This document shows, piece by piece, positions 1 through 8,281 of a stretch of DNA of 64,000 nucleotides. The position numbers and the translations under genes are program-made. The stretch covers positions 372,001 through 436,000 of the forward strand of contig JADJDV010000005.1 of the NCBI GenBank assembly GCA_016702555.1, given 5' to 3'. The stretch comes from Burkholderiales bacterium. Lineage in GTDB: Bacteria; Pseudomonadota; Gammaproteobacteria; Burkholderiales; Burkholderiaceae_C. The notes beneath the pieces were generated by a model. That model made no database searches. It was not told where the DNA came from and saw only the letters and a list, made by a program, of their open reading frames with translations. Every line of letters starts with the position of its first letter. Positions within the stretch are counted from its first letter, which is position 1.

Positions 1-1950
1 GCGGCGCTCTTCCTCCAGCCCGTCCATGTCGCTCATCGAGTTTTCGTGCGGAAACAGACCCTCTTCCAGTCCGGTGATGAAGACGGCGTCGAACTCCAGC
101 CCCTTGCTGGCGTGCACCGTCATCAGCTGCACCGCGTCCTGGCCAGCCTGTGCCTGGTTGTCGCCGGCTTCGAGCGCGGCGTGGGTCAAAAAGGCGGCCA
201 GCGGGCTCAGCGTTTCGCCGGTGTCGGTATCGACCAGCGGCGGCGGCGCGGGCAGGGGTTCATTCAAACGCGGCGCGTCAGAATCGATCCCCTGGCTCAC
301 CGGGCTTTGCGTCAGCTCGGCCGTTTCGTCCACCGGCAGCGCCACCGCGTCGCGGCCAAAGCCCTCTTGCGTGACAAAGCTCTCAGCGGCGCTGGCCAGC
401 TCTTCCAGGTTCTCGATGCGGTCGGCGCCGTCGCGGTCGGCGCGGTAATGCTCGATCAGGCCACTGGCGTCCAGCATCTGCTCGATGATCTCGCGCAGCG
501 TGCAGCCGGCGGTCTGCTCGCGCAGCACGTCGATCCTGGCGACGAAGGCGCTGATGTTGGCACCCGCGCGGCCCGGCAGGCTGCCGACGGCATCGACCAG
601 CGAGGTGCCGGCGGCGCGCGCCGCGTCCTGCAGGTGCTCGATGCTGCGCGCGCCGATGCCGCGCGGCGGGAAGTTGACCACGCGCAGGAAGCTGGTGTCG
701 TCGCGCGGGTTCTCCAGCAGGCGCAGGTAGGCCAGCGCGTGCTTCACTTCGGCCCGCTCGAAAAAACGCAGGCCGCCATACACGCGGTACGGCACGCCGG
801 CGTTGAACAGCTGCGTCTCGATCACCCGGCTTTGCGCGTTGCTGCGGTAGAGCACGGCGATTTCCTTGCGCTCGTAGTCTTCGCTCTTGACCAGCTGGCG
901 CAGCTCGTCCACCACCCATTCGGCCTCGGCAAAGTCGCTGGGGGCCTCGACCACGCGCACCGGCTCGCCGGCGCCTTGGGTAGTGCGCAGGTTCTTGCCC
1001 AGGCGCCGCTTGTTGTGGCTGATCAGCTCGTTGGCCGAATCGAGGATGTTGCTGTGGCTGCGGTAGTTCTGCTCCAGCTTGATCTGGTGCTGCACGCCAA
1101 ACTCGCGCACGAAGTCGGCCATGTTGCCCACGCGCGCGCCGCGAAAGGCGTAGATGCTCTGGTCATCATCGCCCACGGCCAGGATGGCGCTGTGGCTGTC
1201 CTCGCCCGGCAGGCCGGCGATCATCTTGATCCACGCGTACTGCAGGCGGTTGGTGTCCTGGAACTCGTCGATCAGGATGTGGCGAAAGCGGCGGCGGTAA
1301 TGCTCGCGCACGGCATCGTGGCCCTGCAGCAGCTCGTAGCTGCGCAGCATCAGCTCGCCAAAGTCGACCACGCCTTCGCGCTGGCATTGGTCTTCGTACA
1401 GCTGATAAATCTCGACCTTCTTGCGGCTCTCCGCATCGCGCACTTCCACGTCGGCCGGGCGCAGGCCGTCTTCCTTGCAGCCGCTGATGAACCACTGCAA
1501 CTGCCTGGGCGGAAAGCGCTCTTCATCGACCTGGAACTGTTTGCACAGGCGCTTGATGGCCGAGAGCTGGTCTTGCGTATCCAGAATCTGAAACGCCTGC
1601 GGCAAATTGGCCAGCTTGTAATGCGCGCGCAAAAAACGGTTGCACAGGCCGTGGAAGGTGCCAATCCACATGCCGCGCACGTTCAGCGGCAGCATGGCCG
1701 TCAGCCGCGCCACCATTTCCTTGGCCGCCTTGTTGGTGAAGGTGACCGCCAGCACGCCGCCGGGCGACACCTGCCCCGTCTGCAGCAGCCAGGCGATGCG
1801 CGTGGTCAGCACACGCGTCTTGCCCGATCCGGCACCGGCCAGGATCAGCGCGTGTTCGGGTGGCAGGGTGACGGCGGCGCGTTGTTCGGGGTTGAGGCCG
1901 GCCAGAATGGGCAGCTCGGCGCTGGCCGGCGCATCGGAGAGAAAAGGCAT
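1..1950 (-). CDS. uvrD: UvrD/Rep-family ATP-dependent DNA helicase (3' end beyond window)
   Basis: Superfamily 1A 3'-5' DNA helicase that unwinds DNA in nucleotide-excision and mismatch repair. 650 codons are visible from the ATG at 1950 and the frame is still open at the left edge. In order: the Q motif LNPEQRAAV (about 19-27), Walker A AGAGSGKT (38-45), VTFTNKAA, the DEFQDTN Walker B box (about 228), GDDDQSIYAFRGA (about 260), the TVHASKGLEF motif, and the beginning of the EEERR motif at the cut. Roughly 130-150 residues should be missing. UvrD, Rep and PcrA are hard to separate from this part; the pattern fits UvrD best. Divergent from guaC. Confidence 0.93.
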   Translation of the reverse strand, partial: MPFLSDAPASAELPILAGLNPEQRAAVTLPPEHALILAGAGSGKTRVLTTRIAWLLQTGQVSPGGVLAVTFTNKAAKEMVARLTAMLPLNVRGMWIGTFHGLCNRFLRAHYKLANLPQAFQILDTQDQLSAIKRLCKQFQVDEERFPPRQLQWFISGCKEDGLRPADVEVRDAESRKKVEIYQLYEDQCQREGVVDFGELMLRSYELLQGHDAVREHYRRRFRHILIDEFQDTNRLQYAWIKMIAGLPGEDSHSAILAVGDDDQSIYAFRGARVGNMADFVREFGVQHQIKLEQNYRSHSNILDSANELISHNKRRLGKNLRTTQGAGEPVRVVEAPSDFAEAEWVVDELRQLVKSEDYERKEIAVLYRSNAQSRVIETQLFNAGVPYRVYGGLRFFERAEVKHALAYLRLLENPRDDTSFLRVVNFPPRGIGARSIEHLQDAARAAGTSLVDAVGSLPGRAGANISAFVARIDVLREQTAGCTLREIIEQMLDASGLIEHYRADRDGADRIENLEELASAAESFVTQEGFGRDAVALPVDETAELTQSPVSQGIDSDAPRLNEPLPAPPPLVDTDTGETLSPLAAFLTHAALEAGDNQAQAGQDAVQLMTVHASKGLEFDAVFITGLEEGLFPHENSMSDMDGLEEERR

Positions 1951-2001
1951 CCGGGCATTGTAGGAAGCGCATCGCCGCAGACGCTGCCAGCACAAGCACG
2001 C

Positions 2002-2044
2002 TAGAATCGCGCACCGGGCCCAAGTTTTCTTGGCCCGGTTTTTT
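2002..2044 (+). promoter_or_regulatory. Terminator-like hairpin in the guaC leader behind a possible -10
   Basis: A TAGAAT hexamer at 2002-2007 could be a -10 box, though no good -35 is visible. It is followed at once by an 11-bp GC-rich stem with a one-base bulge (2013-2024 pairing with 2029-2039), a TTTT loop and a run of six T. This is the form of an intrinsic terminator on the + strand. There is no + strand gene upstream for it to end, because uvrD starts at 1950 and runs the other way. The ATG of guaC is 72 nt downstream, so it may attenuate guaC transcription. The fold is visible; the function is inferred. Confidence 0.5.
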
Positions 2045-2115
2045 GTGCCCGCCACAAAAGGCCGCGGCCAGGCCAAGCGCCCATCTCTTCAACATGGAAT
2101 GGAGCTTGGGTTCTC

Positions 2116-3093
2116 ATGCAAATCTTCGACTACGACCACATCCTGCTGCTGCCGCGCAAGTGCCGCGTGCAAAGCCGCAGCGAATGCGACACCGGCATCG
2201 AGTTCGGCGGCCGGCGCTTCAAGCTGCCGGTGGTACCGTCCAACATGAAAACGGTGGTGGACGAGAACGTCTGCGCCTGGCTGGCCGCCAACGGCTACTT
2301 CTACGTCATGCACCGGTTCGACCTGGACAACCTGGCCTTTGTGCGCGACATGAAGGCCAAGGGTTTGTTCGCGTCGATCTCGGTCGGCATCAAGCCGGAA
2401 GACTACGCCACCATCGACCAGTTGGCGGCCGAGAATCTGGCGCCCGAATACATCACCATCGACATCGCGCACGGCCACTCGGACAGCGTGCGCGACATGA
2501 TCCGTCACATCAAGGCCAAGCTGCCCGATTCATTCGTGATCGCCGGCAACGTGGCCACGCCCGAGGCGGTGATCGACCTGGAAAACTGGGGCGCCGATGC
2601 CACCAAGGTCGGCGTGGGCCCGGGCAAGGTGTGCATCACGCGGCTGAAAACCGGCTTTGGCACCGGCGGCTGGCAACTCAGCGCGCTGAAGTGGTGCGCC
2701 CGCGTGGCCACCAAGCCCATCGTGGCCGACGGCGGCATTCGCCACCACGGCGACATCGCCAAGAGCGTTCGCTTTGGCGCCACCATGGTGATGATCGGCT
2801 CGCTGTTCGCGGGCCATGAAGAATCTCCTGGCCGCACGGTGGAGGTCGATGGCCAACTGTTCAAGGAGTACTACGGCTCGGCCAGCGACTTCAACAAGGG
2901 CGAATACCGCCATGTGGAGGGCAAGCGCATCCTCGAACCCATCAAGGGCAAGCTGGCCGACACGCTGGTGGAGATGGAGCAGGACGTGCAAAGTTCCATC
3001 AGCTACTCGGGCGGTAAGAAGCTGCTGGACATCCGCAAGGTCAACTACGTCATTCTGGGTGGCGACAACGCGGGCGAGCATCTGCTGATGTGA
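2116..3093 (+). CDS. guaC: GMP reductase
   Basis: Reduces GMP to IMP with NADPH and release of ammonia, linking guanine to adenine nucleotide pools; cytosolic. The 325-residue protein has the IMPDH/GMPR TIM-barrel pattern: VPSNMKTV near 43, the nucleotide-site loop GVGPGKVCITR with the catalytic Cys at about 173, then the phosphate-binding VADGGIRHHGD, and MIGSLFAGHEESPG. Length and sequence fit the short GuaC class that lacks CBS domains rather than IMP dehydrogenase. The N-terminus starts directly with MQIFDYDHILLLPRK, as in this class. It is monocistronic, convergent with the TauE-like gene 25 nt away, and preceded by a terminator-like leader hairpin. Confidence 0.95.
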   Translation: MQIFDYDHILLLPRKCRVQSRSECDTGIEFGGRRFKLPVVPSNMKTVVDENVCAWLAANGYFYVMHRFDLDNLAFVRDMKAKGLFASISVGIKPEDYATIDQLAAENLAPEYITIDIAHGHSDSVRDMIRHIKAKLPDSFVIAGNVATPEAVIDLENWGADATKVGVGPGKVCITRLKTGFGTGGWQLSALKWCARVATKPIVADGGIRHHGDIAKSVRFGATMVMIGSLFAGHEESPGRTVEVDGQLFKEYYGSASDFNKGEYRHVEGKRILEPIKGKLADTLVEMEQDVQSSISYSGGKKLLDIRKVNYVILGGDNAGEHLLM

Positions 3094-3118
3094 ATCCACG
3101 CGGCCGGCACGACGGCCT

Positions 3119-3556
3119 TCACACCATCCGGTTGATCGCGTTCAGCATCAACATCGCGCCACTGGCGACGAGCAAGGCGCAGATGACGCGCCGCAGCGCC
3201 TCGGTCGGCACGCGGTGCGCCAGCGCGTGGCCAGCCACCACGCCGACGACGGCAATTGGCAGCAACAGCGTCAGGCGCTGCCACAGCGCAGGGCTGGACA
3301 GCCGCCCGTTGACCACCATCATGGCCAGGGTCGCCAGCACCGCCAGCGCGGGCGTGGTGGCACGCATGGCGCGGGCGTCGAAGCCGCGCCGCGCCAGCCA
3401 GGCCAGCACCAGCGGCACCACCTCCACCAGCGGCCAGCGCCAGGCCAGCAACGGCACCGAAATCAGTGCCGAGGCGAAACCCATCAGGCCGAGCGCGACG
3501 TAGCCGAGCACCACGACCAGGACCGGGTACGCCATGCCGGCCAACGCAAAATCCAT
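3119..3556 (-). CDS. TauE/SafE-type membrane permease, short form
   Basis: Integral membrane protein of the sulfite exporter TauE/SafE (UPF0721) type. It is only 145 residues, against about 240-260 for the family. The N-terminal helix motif LGYVALGLMGFASALISVPLL and a C-terminal half with three helices (ATTPALAVLATLAMM, LLLPIAVVGVVAGHAL, VICALLVASGAMLML) are recognisable, but the middle helices are missing and the two halves join near residue 50. It therefore looks like an internally deleted copy, though the reading frame is intact. It could still function as a dimer of half-units, or it may be decaying. Convergent with guaC; function unproven. Confidence 0.6.
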   Translation of the reverse strand: MDFALAGMAYPVLVVVLGYVALGLMGFASALISVPLLAWRWPLVEVVPLVLAWLARRGFDARAMRATTPALAVLATLAMMVVNGRLSSPALWQRLTLLLPIAVVGVVAGHALAHRVPTEALRRVICALLVASGAMLMLNAINRMV

Positions 3557-3609
3557 GGGCTGCGAGCATAGCGCGTGGTGTCATACCAATTTGCGCTCTA
3601 TCGCTTAAG

Positions 3610-3702
3610 AGCCGTTCGCACTGAGCTCGTCGAAGTGCCTGTACCACGCAGGGCTTCGACAAGCCTGTCCTGAGCTGGGCGAAGGGCTCAGCCCGAACGG
3701 CT
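3610..3702. repeat. Extragenic palindromic repeat
   Basis: A 93-nt imperfect palindrome lies between the divergently oriented flanks of the TauE-like and LysR genes. The outer arms AGCCGTTCG and CGAACGGCT are perfect, and internal modules of the type CTTCGACAAGC / GTCGAAG repeat in both directions. It looks like the dispersed palindromic elements common between genes of Comamonadaceae. A T-rich stretch follows at 3704-3711, so the RNA could also act as a terminator for the LysR gene or its neighbour. Confidence 0.65.
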
Positions 3703-3726
3703 TATCTTTTTGATTGCGAATCCGTA

Positions 3727-4626
3727 TCAATCGCGCAGCCGCTCGGCGACGAAGCGGCGCAGCACCTGCATCACCGGCGCCTCGGTGCGGCCGGCCAGCG
3801 TCACATAGGCAAAGCGCGCGCCAGCGGCTAGGGGCGGTGTCAGGCGCAACTCGGCCAGCCGCCCCGCCTCGATGCCCGGTCGCGCGGCGGCGATGACGCC
3901 CAGGAACACGGCGTCGGTCTCGGCCACCGCATCCAGCAGGCTGCCGACGTCTTCGCACACCAGCGCCGCCAGGCGCGCGGGGTCGGCACGCGGGCCGTAA
4001 CGCGCGACCAGGATGCGCGCCACCTCGTCCGACAGCGGCGTGGTGGCGACGGGATGACGCAGCAGCTCGTCGAAGCGCACCGCCGGCTGCGCCGCCAGCG
4101 GGTGGCCGGCGCGGCTGACGAAGCCGGCGCGCAGCTCGGTCAGGGGTTCGATCACCAGCTCGGGCGCGGGCGCGATGCGGCGCGCATCAATGACCAGCGC
4201 GTCCAGCTCGCGCTGGCGCAGCTGCTGCACCTGCAGCTCGGTCGAGCCGCGCGCGATGGCCACGCGCACCTCGGGGTAGCGCGGCGCCACGTGGGTCAGC
4301 AATGGTGTCATCAGCAGCGCGCCAGGACCTGATCCCAGGCCGACGCGGATGGTGCCGGCCTCACCCTGCCGCAGCAACTCGGCGCTGCGCTGGATCTCCG
4401 CCGCCTCCAGCGTGATGCGACGCGCGCGCACCAGCACCGCCTCGCCCAGCGGGGTCAGCGTGCTGCGCTTGCCGGCGCGGTCGATCAGGCGCGCGCCCAG
4501 CTCGTCTTCCAGGGTCTGCAGGCTGCGGCTGAGCGCCGACTGCGTCAGGTGCAGGCGTTCGGCGGCGCGCGAGAACGAACCCTCCTCGGCCAGGGCGGTC
4601 AGGTGCGCGAGTTGACGGAGGTTCAT
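3727..4626 (-). CDS. LysR-family transcriptional regulator
   Basis: DNA-binding regulator of 299 residues, probably controlling the divergent Bug receptor/amidohydrolase pair. The N-terminal winged helix-turn-helix (residues 1-60) has the canonical AAERLHLTQSALSRSLQTLE recognition region. The rest is the LysR effector-binding domain with two alpha/beta subdomains. The start is set at the ATG at 4626 because MNLRQL is the usual LysR beginning; an upstream in-frame start at 4644 would only add six residues. The intergenic region contains a perfect inverted repeat fitting an autoregulatory LysR site. The co-inducer is unknown. Confidence 0.88.
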   Translation of the reverse strand: MNLRQLAHLTALAEEGSFSRAAERLHLTQSALSRSLQTLEDELGARLIDRAGKRSTLTPLGEAVLVRARRITLEAAEIQRSAELLRQGEAGTIRVGLGSGPGALLMTPLLTHVAPRYPEVRVAIARGSTELQVQQLRQRELDALVIDARRIAPAPELVIEPLTELRAGFVSRAGHPLAAQPAVRFDELLRHPVATTPLSDEVARILVARYGPRADPARLAALVCEDVGSLLDAVAETDAVFLGVIAAARPGIEAGRLAELRLTPPLAAGARFAYVTLAGRTEAPVMQVLRRFVAERLRD

Positions 4627-4640
4627 GATGAGCCGATCTT

Positions 4641-4669
4641 TCAATGAGAATAAGTCATTGAATCATTGA
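4641..4669. promoter_or_regulatory. Likely LysR operator
   Basis: A perfect inverted repeat TCAATGA - 7 nt - TCATTGA (4641-4661) is followed by a direct copy of TCATTGA (4663-4669). It lies 14 nt upstream of the lysR start and just before the promoter of the divergent Bug gene. The spacing and the T-N11-A core inside the dyad fit a LysR recognition site plus an activation half-site. Confidence 0.6.
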
Positions 4670-4680
4670 TTTCAATTCAT

Positions 4681-4709
4681 TTGACACATGAATCAACGTG
4701 CAGGATAGT
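4681..4709 (+). promoter_or_regulatory. Sigma-70 promoter of the Bug receptor gene
   Basis: A consensus -35 TTGACA (4681-4686) is followed after 17 nt by GATAGT (4704-4709), a four-of-six match to the -10 box. The start of transcription would be near 4716, which excludes the upstream GTG at 4698 and supports the ATG at 4749 as the translation start. The -35 touches the LysR repeat, so activation by the divergent regulator is plausible. Confidence 0.65.
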
Positions 4710-4748
4710 TCCGATCCGTCCACCACGACCACGCCGGAGCCATCCACC

Positions 4749-5741
4749 ATGCCCCTCGCCCGCCGCCACCTGCTGCAATTCGCCGCCGCTCACCTGGCCG
4801 CCCTGGCCTTCGGCGCCGCCGCGCAGAACTTCCCGACCAAACCCGTCACGCTGATGGTGCCGTATCCCGCCGGCGGCCTGTCGGACAATATCGCGCGCCG
4901 CGTGAACGTGCCGCTGGCCAGCGCGCTGGGCCAGCCGGCGATCATCGAGAACCTGGGTGGCGCCAGCGGCAGCATCGCGGCGCAGAAAGTGCTGCACGCG
5001 CCCAGCGACGGATACATGGTGTACCAGGGCTCGCCCAACGAGCTGATCCTGGCACCGCTGGCGATTCCGTCGATCAAGTACAAGCCCGAGGACTTCCGCC
5101 AGGTGCACCGCATCGCGCTCGCCCCCATGGCCATCTTCGCGCGCGCCGGCTTGGCCGTGAGCAACGGCGACGAGTTGGCGGCCCACGCCGCCAAGATGGC
5201 CAAGGAAGGCAAGCCGTTGACCTACGCCAGCGTCGGCGTCGGCTCGTTCTATCACCTGCTGGGCGCCAAGCTGTCCAAGGACCTGGGCGTGGTGATGACC
5301 CACGTGCCGTACAAGGGCGCGGCCGATGCCTTCCGCGACCTGGCCGGCGAGCAGGTGGACATCTTCATCACGCCCTACGGACTGGCGCAGACCGAGTTCA
5401 TCAAGCAGGGCAAGATGAAGGCCGTGGCGGTGCTGACGCCGCAGCGCCAGCGCCTGCTGCCCGACACGCCCAGCACCACCGAAAGCAAGGCGCTGAAGAG
5501 CTTCACCGCCGAGATCGGCACCGGCTACTTCGTCAAGCGCGACACGCCCGAGGCCATCGTGCAGGCGCTGCACAAGGGCCTGCAGAAGGTGCTGACCGAC
5601 ACCCAGCTGCGCGCCGGCCTGTTCGCCATGGGGCAGGAGACCTCGCCCGCGCAGACGCTGGCCGAGGCCGACCAGGCCTACAAGCAGGAGATCGCGCACT
5701 ATCAGGCCATTGCCCGGCAGATCGGGCTGAACACGCAGTAA
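4749..5741 (+). CDS. Bug-family periplasmic solute-binding receptor (tripartite tricarboxylate transporter type)
   Basis: Periplasmic binding protein of the TctC/Bug family, 330 residues, binding an unknown small carboxylate or related compound. The N-terminus carries a twin-arginine-like signal (ARRHLLQFAAAHLAALAFGAAA) followed by NFPTKPVTLMVPYPAGGLSDNIAR, the family signature of mature Bug proteins. Further hallmarks are ENLGGASGSIAAQKV and the VPYKGAADAFRDLAGEQVD segment. The ATG at 4749 has GGAG 9 nt upstream and lies downstream of the predicted promoter. No TctA/TctB membrane subunits are adjacent, which is common for the many orphan Bug receptors of this order. The M20 amidohydrolase 12 nt downstream suggests an amide or N-acyl amino acid as ligand. 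Confidence 0.9.
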   Translation: MPLARRHLLQFAAAHLAALAFGAAAQNFPTKPVTLMVPYPAGGLSDNIARRVNVPLASALGQPAIIENLGGASGSIAAQKVLHAPSDGYMVYQGSPNELILAPLAIPSIKYKPEDFRQVHRIALAPMAIFARAGLAVSNGDELAAHAAKMAKEGKPLTYASVGVGSFYHLLGAKLSKDLGVVMTHVPYKGAADAFRDLAGEQVDIFITPYGLAQTEFIKQGKMKAVAVLTPQRQRLLPDTPSTTESKALKSFTAEIGTGYFVKRDTPEAIVQALHKGLQKVLTDTQLRAGLFAMGQETSPAQTLAEADQAYKQEIAHYQAIARQIGLNTQ

Positions 5742-5753
5742 GGCCACCCCGAG

Positions 5754-6977
5754 ATGAACACCCCGACCGTCGAGCCCCCGCACCCGACCCTCGCCGCGCT
5801 GCACGCCCAGGCCGACGACTTCGTCGCGCTGCGGCGCGACATCCACCAGCACCCTGAATTGGGCTATGAGGAGTTCCGCACCGCCGACCTGGTGGCGCAG
5901 CGGCTCGAAGCCTGGGGCTACGCCGTCACCCGGGGCCTGGGCGGCACCGGCCTGGTCGGCCAGTTGAAGCGCGGCCAGGGCAGCAAGTGCCTGGGCCTGC
6001 GCGCCGACATGGACGCCCTGCCCATCCACGAGGCCACCGGCCTGCCCTGGGCCAGCACCCACGCCGGGCGCATGCACGCCTGCGGGCACGACGGCCACAC
6101 CGCCATGCTGCTGGCGGCGGCGCGCCACATTGCCGAGCACGGGCGCTTCTCGGGCACGCTCAACCTGATCTTCCAGCCCGCCGAGGAAGGCCTGGGCGGC
6201 GCCAAGGCCATGATGGACGACGGCCTGTTCGAGCGTTTTCCCTGCGACGCCATCTTTGCCATGCACAACATGCCGGGGCACCGCCAGGGCCAGTTGCTGC
6301 TGCGCGACGGCGCCACCATGGCCTCGTCCGATGGGCTCACCATCACCCTCACCGGCAAGGGCAGCCACGGCGCCATGCCGCACCACAGCGTCGATCCGGT
6401 GGTGGCGGGCAGCTCGATCGTGCTGGGGCTGCAAAGCATCGTGGCGCGCAACGTCGATCCCAAGGCCATGGCGGTGATCACCGTCGGCGCTTTCCAGGCC
6501 GGTACGGCGCACAACGTGATTCCGGGCGAGGCCGTGCTCAAGCTCAGCGTGCGTGCGCTGGATCGCGGTGTGCGCGGCACGCTGCGCCGCCGCATCGAGG
6601 AACTGGTCGACGCGCAGGCGCGCGCCTTCGGCGTGAGCTGGCGCATGGAACAGGTGACGGGTTATCCGGTGCTGGTCAACACGCCGGCCGAGACCGACTT
6701 CGCCCGCGCCGTGGCGGTCGAACTGGTCGGCGAGCCCAACGTGGTGCCGCAGACCGAGCCGCTGTCGGGCAGCGAAGACTTCGCCTTCATGTTGGAGCAG
6801 GTGCCGGGCAGCTACCTGCTGATCGGCAACGGCGATGGCTCCGACGATGCGCACAACGGCGGCCACGGCGCCTGCATGGTGCACCACCCCGGTTACGACT
6901 TCAACGACGCCAGCCTGCCCATCGGCGCCGCCTACTGGGCGCTGCTGACCGAGCGCTTCCTGAGCGCCGCCGACTGA
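5754..6977 (+). CDS. M20-family amidohydrolase (hippurate hydrolase-like)
   Basis: Metal-dependent hydrolase of N-acyl amino acids, 407 residues, cytosolic. The metal site residues are visible in MHACGHDGHTAML (about 106-118) and in the catalytic PAEEGLGGA pair of glutamates. The dimerisation/lid domain follows with GKGSHGAMPHHSVDP, and the C-terminal LSGSEDFAFM and HHPGYDFND segments complete the site. This is the profile of hippurate hydrolase, IAA-amino acid hydrolase and N-acetyl-diaminopimelate deacetylase relatives. It starts 12 nt after the Bug receptor and is almost certainly co-transcribed with it, so it probably hydrolyses the imported compound. The exact substrate cannot be told. 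Confidence 0.88.
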   Translation: MNTPTVEPPHPTLAALHAQADDFVALRRDIHQHPELGYEEFRTADLVAQRLEAWGYAVTRGLGGTGLVGQLKRGQGSKCLGLRADMDALPIHEATGLPWASTHAGRMHACGHDGHTAMLLAAARHIAEHGRFSGTLNLIFQPAEEGLGGAKAMMDDGLFERFPCDAIFAMHNMPGHRQGQLLLRDGATMASSDGLTITLTGKGSHGAMPHHSVDPVVAGSSIVLGLQSIVARNVDPKAMAVITVGAFQAGTAHNVIPGEAVLKLSVRALDRGVRGTLRRRIEELVDAQARAFGVSWRMEQVTGYPVLVNTPAETDFARAVAVELVGEPNVVPQTEPLSGSEDFAFMLEQVPGSYLLIGNGDGSDDAHNGGHGACMVHHPGYDFNDASLPIGAAYWALLTERFLSAAD

Positions 6978-7002
6978 CCCCGCCAGCGGCTAAGCTCGGC
7001 GC

Positions 7003-8232
7003 ATGCCCGCCGTCGCCCGCCGCCGCATCGCCCACCTCGACATGGACGCGTTCTACGCGTCGGTCGAGTGGCTGCGCTATCCGCAGCTCAAAGGCTTGCC
7101 GATGGTGATCGGTGGCGGGCGGCGCCAGGAGGACGACCTGATCGGCCGGCTGAACGTCGAGCGGCCCGAGCGCCACTGGACCGCCGACGACCTGGCCGAC
7201 ATCCCGGTCGATTTCTTTCCGCTGCTGCGCGACTACGTCGGCCGCGGCGTGATCACCACCGCCAGCTACGCGGCGCGGCCATTCGGCGTCGGCTCGGCCA
7301 TGGGCCTGATGAAGGCGGCCCGGCGGTGCCCGCAGGCGATCCTGCTGCCGGTGGATTTTGACCAGTACCGCAAGTATTCGCGCGCCTTCAAGCAGGTGAT
7401 CCGCGAGATCGCGCCGGTGATGGAGGACCGCGGCATCGACGAGGTCTACATCGACTTCACCGGGGTGCCCGGCGGCCAGCGCGAGGGCGGGCGCGTGCTG
7501 GCGCGGTTGATCCAGAAAAGCATCTTCGATGCCACCGGCCTGAGCTGCTCGATTGGCGTGGCGCCCAACAAGCTGCTGGCCAAGATGGCGAGCGAGTTCA
7601 ACAAGCCCAACGGCATCAGCATCGTGCACGAGACCGACATCGAGCGCCTGATCTGGCCCCTGCCCTGCCGCAAGATCAATGGCATCGGCCCCAAGACGGG
7701 CGCCAGGTTGCTGAGCCACGGCATCACCACCATCGGCGAGCTGGCGGCGCGCGAGCGCCACTGGCTGATCACAAACTTCGGCAACAGCCACGGCACCTGG
7801 CTGCACGACGCCGCGCACGGCCGCGACGCGCGCCCGGTGGTGACCGAGAGCGAGCCCGTCAGCGTGAGCCGCGAGACCACCTTCGACCGCGACCTGCACG
7901 CGGTGCGCGACCGCGCCGAACTGGGCGTCATCTTCACCGAACTGGCCGAGGCCGTGGCCGGCGACCTGCAGCGCAAGGGCTATGTCGGCAAGACCATTGG
8001 CATCAAGCTGCGCTTCGACGACTTCAAGATCGTCACGCGCGACACCACGGTGGGCGAGCACACCAGCGACGCGCGCCGCATCCGCCAGGTGGCGGGGCAA
8101 TGCCTCAAGCGCGTCGACCTGTCGCGCCGCCTGCGCCTGCTGGGCGTGCGCGTGGGCTCGCTGGCGCGCAGCGCCGATCTGCAGCCCTCATCCGAAGCGC
8201 CGGAGACAGCCGACACCGGCTGGCTGTTCTGA
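7003..8232 (+). CDS. dinB: DNA polymerase IV (Y family)
   Basis: Error-prone translesion polymerase of 409 residues. The first catalytic aspartates lie in DMDAFYASVE (14-23) and the others in GIDEVYIDFT (about 144-153). The little-finger region SIGVAPNKLLAKMASEFNKP and the helix-hairpin-helix NGIGPKTGARLLS follow. Compared with E. coli DinB there is an extra stretch of about 40 residues between the IGGG loop and RGVITTASY (roughly 38-80), a feature I associate with Comamonadaceae homologues. The C-terminus ends in GWLF, resembling a sliding-clamp binding tail. It lies 25 nt after the amidohydrolase. No LexA box was identified. Confidence 0.9.
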   Translation: MPAVARRRIAHLDMDAFYASVEWLRYPQLKGLPMVIGGGRRQEDDLIGRLNVERPERHWTADDLADIPVDFFPLLRDYVGRGVITTASYAARPFGVGSAMGLMKAARRCPQAILLPVDFDQYRKYSRAFKQVIREIAPVMEDRGIDEVYIDFTGVPGGQREGGRVLARLIQKSIFDATGLSCSIGVAPNKLLAKMASEFNKPNGISIVHETDIERLIWPLPCRKINGIGPKTGARLLSHGITTIGELAARERHWLITNFGNSHGTWLHDAAHGRDARPVVTESEPVSVSRETTFDRDLHAVRDRAELGVIFTELAEAVAGDLQRKGYVGKTIGIKLRFDDFKIVTRDTTVGEHTSDARRIRQVAGQCLKRVDLSRRLRLLGVRVGSLARSADLQPSSEAPETADTGWLF

Positions 8233-8281
8233 AGTCGCCGCCGGCACGTGCGGGCAGGCCGCGCTGCACTACAGTGTCGCC

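Noticed and set aside
46..2004. A 652-codon open frame on the + strand
   Set aside because: It is the antisense shadow of the UvrD/Rep helicase, which has all helicase motifs on the other strand; the + product is low-complexity and rich in His, Gln, Ala and Val.
4698..4748. GTG start for the Bug receptor
   Set aside because: It lies between the -35 and -10 boxes and would put extra polar residues before the signal peptide.
4677..6887. A 736-codon frame on the minus strand
   Set aside because: Antisense to the Bug receptor and M20 hydrolase, which are unmistakable; high GC at third positions keeps the opposite frame open.
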